Below are positions 55,361 to 58,639 of a stretch of DNA of 58,639 bases, piece after piece. The translations under genes and the position numbers were made by a program. This DNA is from an uncultured Dysgonomonas sp. (GTDB taxonomy: Bacteria; Bacteroidota; Bacteroidia; Bacteroidales; Dysgonomonadaceae). The DNA lies in NCBI RefSeq assembly GCF_934668725.1, contig NZ_CAKUOF010000022.1, forward strand, positions 1-58,639, read 5' to 3'. Within the stretch, counting starts at the first letter, position 1. Every line of letters begins with the position of its first letter. Below the pieces are notes generated by a model. That model was not told the origin of the DNA and ran no database searches. It saw only the letters and a program-made list of their open reading frames with translations.

Positions 55361-55623
55361 CTAATCTATTATATTATGTCCTATAGCTTGAATTTGTATA
55401 GTTAAATTATGTATATCATCTTTTACAAATTGATCTTCCTTATCATAAGATAAACCAAGATCATCTAATATTTTATATAAGTACTTCTCCAATTCTAATT
55501 GATTATCTTTCAATAAATTATAAATATTACGTATTGAGTGTATTCACTTTGTGCAATAGGTAATCCAATACATATCGGATCCCATTTAGTTAAAACATTG
55601 TTTATTTGTTCAAATATATCCAT
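55361..55623 (-). pseudogene. Frameshifted immunity-type gene of Rhs cassette 1
   Basis: ATG at 55623 opens MDIFEQINNVLTKWDPICIG and runs to Tyr31. The frame then soon meets a TGA. The next frame continues without stop as RNIYNLLKDNQLELEKYLYK to TAG at 55361, with the same acidic, helical character. One missing base near 55531 explains both. The joined product of about 87 residues would be a small acidic protein, as expected for the immunity partner of the toxin directly upstream. Confidence 0.7.
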
Positions 55624-55625
55624 GG

Positions 55626-56756
55626 TTATTGATTAAAATACCCAGCTCCCGATTTCAACCGTATCCCTGGATTATTACTAAATATTGTAATTACTCTACC
55701 ACTTGCTGCATCTATAATTACTGTATTACCATTCTTCATATATCGCCATTGAGAATTGCCGAACCGACTTTGCCCAAGAGTTGCTGTTCCTGTTCTTTCG
55801 ATATTGAGAATATTAGAAACCTCCACCCCTTGTTATCGATTGATTTACAGCATGTGGTGAAATTGATTTAATAGTTTTAGGAGCTAAACTTCCAACTGGT
55901 GATACTGATGGAGGTGTCACTGTCACCTTTTTTATTCCAGTAATATGTCCCGATGCACTAACGCTCCAATTGTTAATACCATCAGTATAACTCTCTCCAA
56001 TACCAAATAAATAGTAACTAATATAATCTAAGACCCCTGATCTTGGTTTATAAACTTGCATGCCTTTTCCTATAATATCGGAATATGAGTCTTGTGTCTT
56101 AGGTGTAATATTCGCATCAAAAGAAACTCCTACTATTGTAGCTTCTCCATTTTCAACTGTACCATAGCTTGTGTAAAACTTATTAGTTTCATCATTATAT
56201 GTTAAGTTTGCACTAAATTCAGCGTCTGTTGCATGGTTCCATCCTGTAAAGTCATGAGTATTCGATCCAGCTCCAACGGAATTTAAAAATGCACGTATCT
56301 GATTAGGATCATTTGTACTCCAATAATCTTTACCATCTGGATCTATGTTCAATATCGGATTATTTCCAACATAAACATAGGGTGACCAGCTGTAATAATT
56401 CTCACTATGTGGGTCTGGCATCATAAATCCCCAATCGTCTTTCATTCTAGCCGAGTAATCATACCAGTTTAAGCCTGCTCTGTCATCCAACTCTTTGTTG
56501 TTGTATTTATAGGGCTGCTTCTCCTGATTAGTACTCTCTGCAAAACTCATTCCGAATGGATAATAATGGTTGCTTTGCACTACCGATGCCGCTGCATCGG
56601 TCACCAATCGGTTATTACCCAAATGGTCACGTACGTAAAAATAATAATTTCCGTCTTGATAGTATCCATTATCAAACAATATTTTGTCTAAAATGCTGTC
56701 TTCATAGATTATATTACCTACATAGTCGATGGTATGGTGCTCGTTCTCCTGATCAC
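55626..56756 (-). pseudogene. Orphan Rhs core fragment with frameshifted C-terminal toxin domain (cassette 1)
   Basis: The open frame starts inside a terminator hairpin (after 56791). Its recognisable Rhs sequence begins near 56756 (HHTIDYVGNIIYED, then YYFYVRDHLGNNRLVTDA, HYYPFGMSF, LNWYDYSARMKDDWG, YSWSPYVYVGNNP). There is no ATG before the core, so it is unlikely to be translated as it stands. After DPDGKDYW comes a variable region ending HAVNQSITRGGGF and a TAA at 55813. The next frame, from 55826, continues the domain as VEVSNILNIERTG and WRYMKNGNTVIIDAASGRVITIFS to 55626. A frameshift in the G-run at 55826-55829 breaks the toxin. Confidence 0.75.
56375..56499 (-). repeat. Rhs core repeat, copy 1 (matches 58515-58639)
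   Basis: This 125-bp stretch aligns without gaps to 58515-58639 at an offset of exactly 2140 bp. It encodes the conserved Rhs end (NKELDDRAGLNWYDYSAR and SWSPYVY). Such cores are the sites where Rhs C-terminal cassettes recombine. Confidence 0.85.
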
Positions 56757-56762
56757 ATAAAC

Positions 56763-56791
56763 AAAAAGATGACTAATTCAGTCATCTTTTT
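56763..56791. terminator. Terminator after the DUF1493-like gene
   Basis: A perfect 12-bp stem pairs 56763-56774 with 56780-56791 around AATTC, with T-rich ends on both strands. It lies 41 bp after the stop of the gene at 56833, and the Rhs fragment of cassette 1 begins immediately beyond it. Confidence 0.8.
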
Positions 56792-56832
56792 GTTTCTATT
56801 CCTTAATCAGAGACAAGGTACTCACGAGAAAT

Positions 56833-57171
56833 CTACTTTAAATTGTTTTTTGCGGCATCAATAATTTCTTCATCTAATCTACCTGCTTCAATTCCAGCTA
56901 TTAAATCTCCAATAATAAGAATTTTCTTATCCTTTCTTTTAAAGAGGCTAAAGAAAGTACTTCCTTCATCGTGGAAATAATCAGCTGCTCTGAAATTAGA
57001 TACATCCACATTAAAATAAGCTCCATACTCTATTAGAAATTCCACAGCTTCATCTCCTGTAATTTTTAAATCTTCTTCAAGTTGAGTATTCTTATCTAGA
57101 GTCCCCAGATCTCCATATTTATTTATCATAAAAGATATTAACTGAACTAATGATGCGTTATTTTTTTTCAT
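56833..57171 (-). CDS. DUF1493-like small acidic protein inside the Rhs array
   Basis: I use the ATG at 57171 (MKKNNASLVQLISFM) rather than 57198. The product has 112 residues. The pattern NTQLEEDLKITGDEAVEFLIEYGAYFNVDVSNF and ADYFHDEG resembles DUF1493, an acyl-carrier-like fold family of unknown role. Placed between two toxin cassettes, it could be an orphan immunity protein whose toxin has been lost. That function is inferred from position. Confidence 0.65.
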   Translation of the reverse strand: MKKNNASLVQLISFMINKYGDLGTLDKNTQLEEDLKITGDEAVEFLIEYGAYFNVDVSNFRAADYFHDEGSTFFSLFKRKDKKILIIGDLIAGIEAGRLDEEIIDAAKNNLK

Positions 57172-57342
57172 ATATAAAAGAGTAAGAAATTTCACCATAC
57201 TAGCCCGCCAGGACCTGCAACTTGTTATTGTCCAGTTGCAGGATTGTAAACCCCTTCTTGAGAAGGTTTTTTACTTTCAATGTTAGATTTTATTTGTTTC
57301 ATATTTGGGACAGCAACAATATTATATAGTGCACTCCGTATG

Positions 57343-57495
57343 TAAGAGGAGCACCAACAATAGGGAACAATCTACCAGCAAATTGTACAAAAAATAATAA
57401 CCCCACTATATAAAAGCTTGGTGGGGTTATTTGCTGTAAAATGATTTACATACCTGGTTATTTTATAATTCAAAGATAAAGTCAGATATATTAGA
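57343..57495 (-). repeat. Cassette-end repeat R2 (copy of 55195-55350)
   Basis: About 153 bp near-identical to R1. It sits just after the immunity gene of cassette 2 and contains a hairpin (CCCCAC...GTGGGG) with a T-rich run on the minus strand. Its offset from R1 (about 2148 bp) nearly equals the offset between the Rhs core copies (2140 bp). Confidence 0.8.
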
Positions 57496-57509
57496 AAATG
57501 AGTTTTACT

Positions 57510-57779
57510 CTATTGATCTAAATAGTTTAAAAAGTCACTTTCATTCTTTAATGCTTCTGGCAAGAATGCTTTTGCTGTTTCTAGAATATACTCCCATTCT
57601 TCGATATCTAACAGAATACCAATGAATGTAGGATAAAATTTAAAGAACACTTTTTTCTCCTCGGAAATTCCTATTTCTAAAAAAGGATCTATAGCGCCTT
57701 GTGAAAAGACTTGCAAATATGGTAAATCAAAATTGATATCTCCAACTTCTTCTATTCTTATATTTTTCATATTTTTCAT
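57510..57779 (-). CDS. Probable immunity protein of Rhs cassette 2
   Basis: 89 residues, small and acidic (IRIEEVGDINFDLPYLQV, DIEEWEYILETAKAFLPEAL). I do not recognise the family. It starts 8 bp after the toxin gene, as immunity genes do, and is followed by the R2 repeat and terminator. It probably neutralises the C-terminal domain encoded at 57788 onward. Confidence 0.65.
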   Translation of the reverse strand: MKNMKNIRIEEVGDINFDLPYLQVFSQGAIDPFLEIGISEEKKVFFKFYPTFIGILLDIEEWEYILETAKAFLPEALKNESDFLNYLDQ

Positions 57780-57787
57780 ATTTTTCT

Positions 57788-58639
57788 TTATTTTATACCT
57801 CTAAACCCTATAAAACTTCCGTCTAGTCCCCAACTAGCTGCATTTCCATTGGGTAAAGTATAAGTTACCCAACCATTGGGATAACGCCCTCCAGCTCCTG
57901 TTGTTTTAACTCCATTTCTCAAAATATCCTTAAGGGTTGATGATCCTAGTTTATTCAAAGCTTCTGGCGTTCTATATACTTTCATTAAAGCTTCTGTTGA
58001 TTCAAAACCAAAATATGAAGGGTGTTTCGTTATTGCACGTCCTACATTTGTCAATTTTCCTCCTTTAAATGGCGAAATCGCATTTTTAAAAGCATTAAGT
58101 ATATTAAAGCCTTCCTGAGCGGCAACCTTTGTTGATTTCCCTCCTTTCCCTGCAATACCTAAGGGACCGATAGAAGCTAAAGACCAACCAATATCTCCAA
58201 CAGTCACTTCCTCCCCGACAATCATATTTGCAGTAGTCTCTATTGCTACTCCATATGGGTTAGCAAGTAGCATGTAATCATTTGTCGTCTCAATCAAAGT
58301 TATAGCTTCGTCTCCAATTTGTCTATTCTTTTCAGAGTTTTGTTGCTTATATTTCCCTATCTCTGCTTTTGCTTTGTTGTTCCGCTCTTCATCAGTTCCA
58401 TCCCCACTAAAAATTTTAGAAAGAAAATCTACCCAAAAATCTGCCCAACCACTTTCTCCAGCTGGCTCCATTCCCGTAGGATCGGTAAACCGCATCGGGT
58501 TATTGAATGTGTAAACATACGGAGACCAGCTGTAAAACTTCTCACTCAATGGATCTGGTGTAGTAAACCCCCAATCATCCTTCATTCTAGCCGAGTAATC
58601 ATACCAGTTTAAGCCTGCCCTGTCATCCAACTCTTTGTT
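57788..58639 (-). CDS. Rhs protein end with C-terminal toxin domain (cassette 2), 5' end outside window
   Basis: The frame is open to the window edge (284 codons visible), so the first TTG at 58630 is not a real start. The Rhs core end (NKELDDRAGLNWYDYSAR, YSWSPYVYTFNNPMRFTDPTG) is followed by a pretoxin region with hydrophobic GWSLASIGPLGIAG. The variable C-terminus (about 85 residues) contains AITKHPSYFGFES, LKDILRNGV, GGRYPNGWVTYTLPNG and ends GFRGIK. The many His, Lys, Asn and Gly residues would suit a nuclease-type toxin, but I do not recognise the fold. No frameshift is seen and the immunity gene is 8 bp downstream, so this cassette looks active. Confidence 0.75.
   Translation of the reverse strand, partial: NKELDDRAGLNWYDYSARMKDDWGFTTPDPLSEKFYSWSPYVYTFNNPMRFTDPTGMEPAGESGWADFWVDFLSKIFSGDGTDEERNNKAKAEIGKYKQQNSEKNRQIGDEAITLIETTNDYMLLANPYGVAIETTANMIVGEEVTVGDIGWSLASIGPLGIAGKGGKSTKVAAQEGFNILNAFKNAISPFKGGKLTNVGRAITKHPSYFGFESTEALMKVYRTPEALNKLGSSTLKDILRNGVKTTGAGGRYPNGWVTYTLPNGNAASWGLDGSFIGFRGIK
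58515..58639 (-). repeat. Rhs core repeat, copy 2 (matches 56375-56499)
   Basis: Visible part of the core repeat shared with cassette 1. It continues past the window edge. Confidence 0.85.

Noticed and set aside
55195..57495. R1/R2 repeats considered as ends of an insertion sequence
   Set aside because: No transposase lies between them, they are direct rather than inverted, and each carries a terminator after an immunity-gene position, which fits Rhs cassette ends better.
1..58639. CRISPR array, tRNA or rRNA genes
   Set aside because: I saw no regularly spaced repeats of CRISPR size and no tRNA cloverleaf or rRNA sequence, though a covariance search would be more sensitive than reading by eye.

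Overview
This window is AT-rich chromosomal DNA from a member of the Bacteroidales. A Dysgonomonas-like organism is my best guess, but this is inference from gene content and no 16S is present. The evidence is two polysaccharide utilisation loci (SusC/SusD, a hybrid two-component regulator, GH2/GH3/GH16/GH42, CE12), a sigma/FecR/TonB-receptor operon with a DUF4249 lipoprotein, many short lipoprotein signals, and several matches to the Bacteroidetes -7 promoter box TAnnTTTG.

Layout: (1) 1-5732, minus strand: tail of a pectin-type (probably rhamnogalacturonan) operon, GH2 - GH42 - CE12 esterase, the last cut by the window edge. (2) 6179-9387: DtxR/MntR-type regulator facing feoA and a feoB split into separate GTPase and permease genes. 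(3) 9535-12110: a KAS III-like enzyme, a DUF4251 lipoprotein and a K+-channel-like protein with an unusual filter. (4) 12256-20300, minus strand: eight genes, DoxX - Gfo/Idh/MocA oxidoreductase - second Gfo/Idh/MocA oxidoreductase with a textbook twin-arginine signal - DUF1080 hydrolase - exported sugar isomerase-like protein - ApbE flavin transferase - TatA - TatC. I read this as an envelope 3-keto-glycoside pathway next to the translocon needed to export its folded, NAD-loaded enzymes. (5) 20874-27699, minus strand: ECF sigma, FecR, TonB receptor, DUF4249 lipoprotein, beta-barrel and lipoprotein, closed by a strong terminator. (6) 28032-36953: a GH3 enzyme, then housekeeping and regulatory genes (GNAT, YggS, MocR/PdxR-like regulator, GlxA-like regulator, cupin, GAPDH, DnaQ-like exonuclease). 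(7) 37364-51113, plus strand: a complete beta-glucan PUL, HTCS - GH16 - SusC - SusD - surface glycan-binding protein - GH3. (8) 51385-54459: a metallophosphoesterase lipoprotein and a divergent membrane-bound AraC regulator. (9) 54522-58639: an HxlR remnant and a tandem array of orphan Rhs/toxin-immunity cassettes, one visibly decaying (frameshifts in both toxin and immunity gene) and one intact but entering from beyond the window.

The strongest candidates for something less described are the Tat-coupled keto-sugar cluster (with a signal-less ApbE and a DoxX protein of unknown role) and the Rhs cassette array. Regulatory sequence is unusually readable: tandem 17-nt half-sites spaced 21-22 bp apart lie upstream of the pectin operon, the beta-glucan PUL and the metallophosphoesterase gene, and a GTATACCA motif is shared by the MocR/YggS intergenic region and the GNAT promoter.
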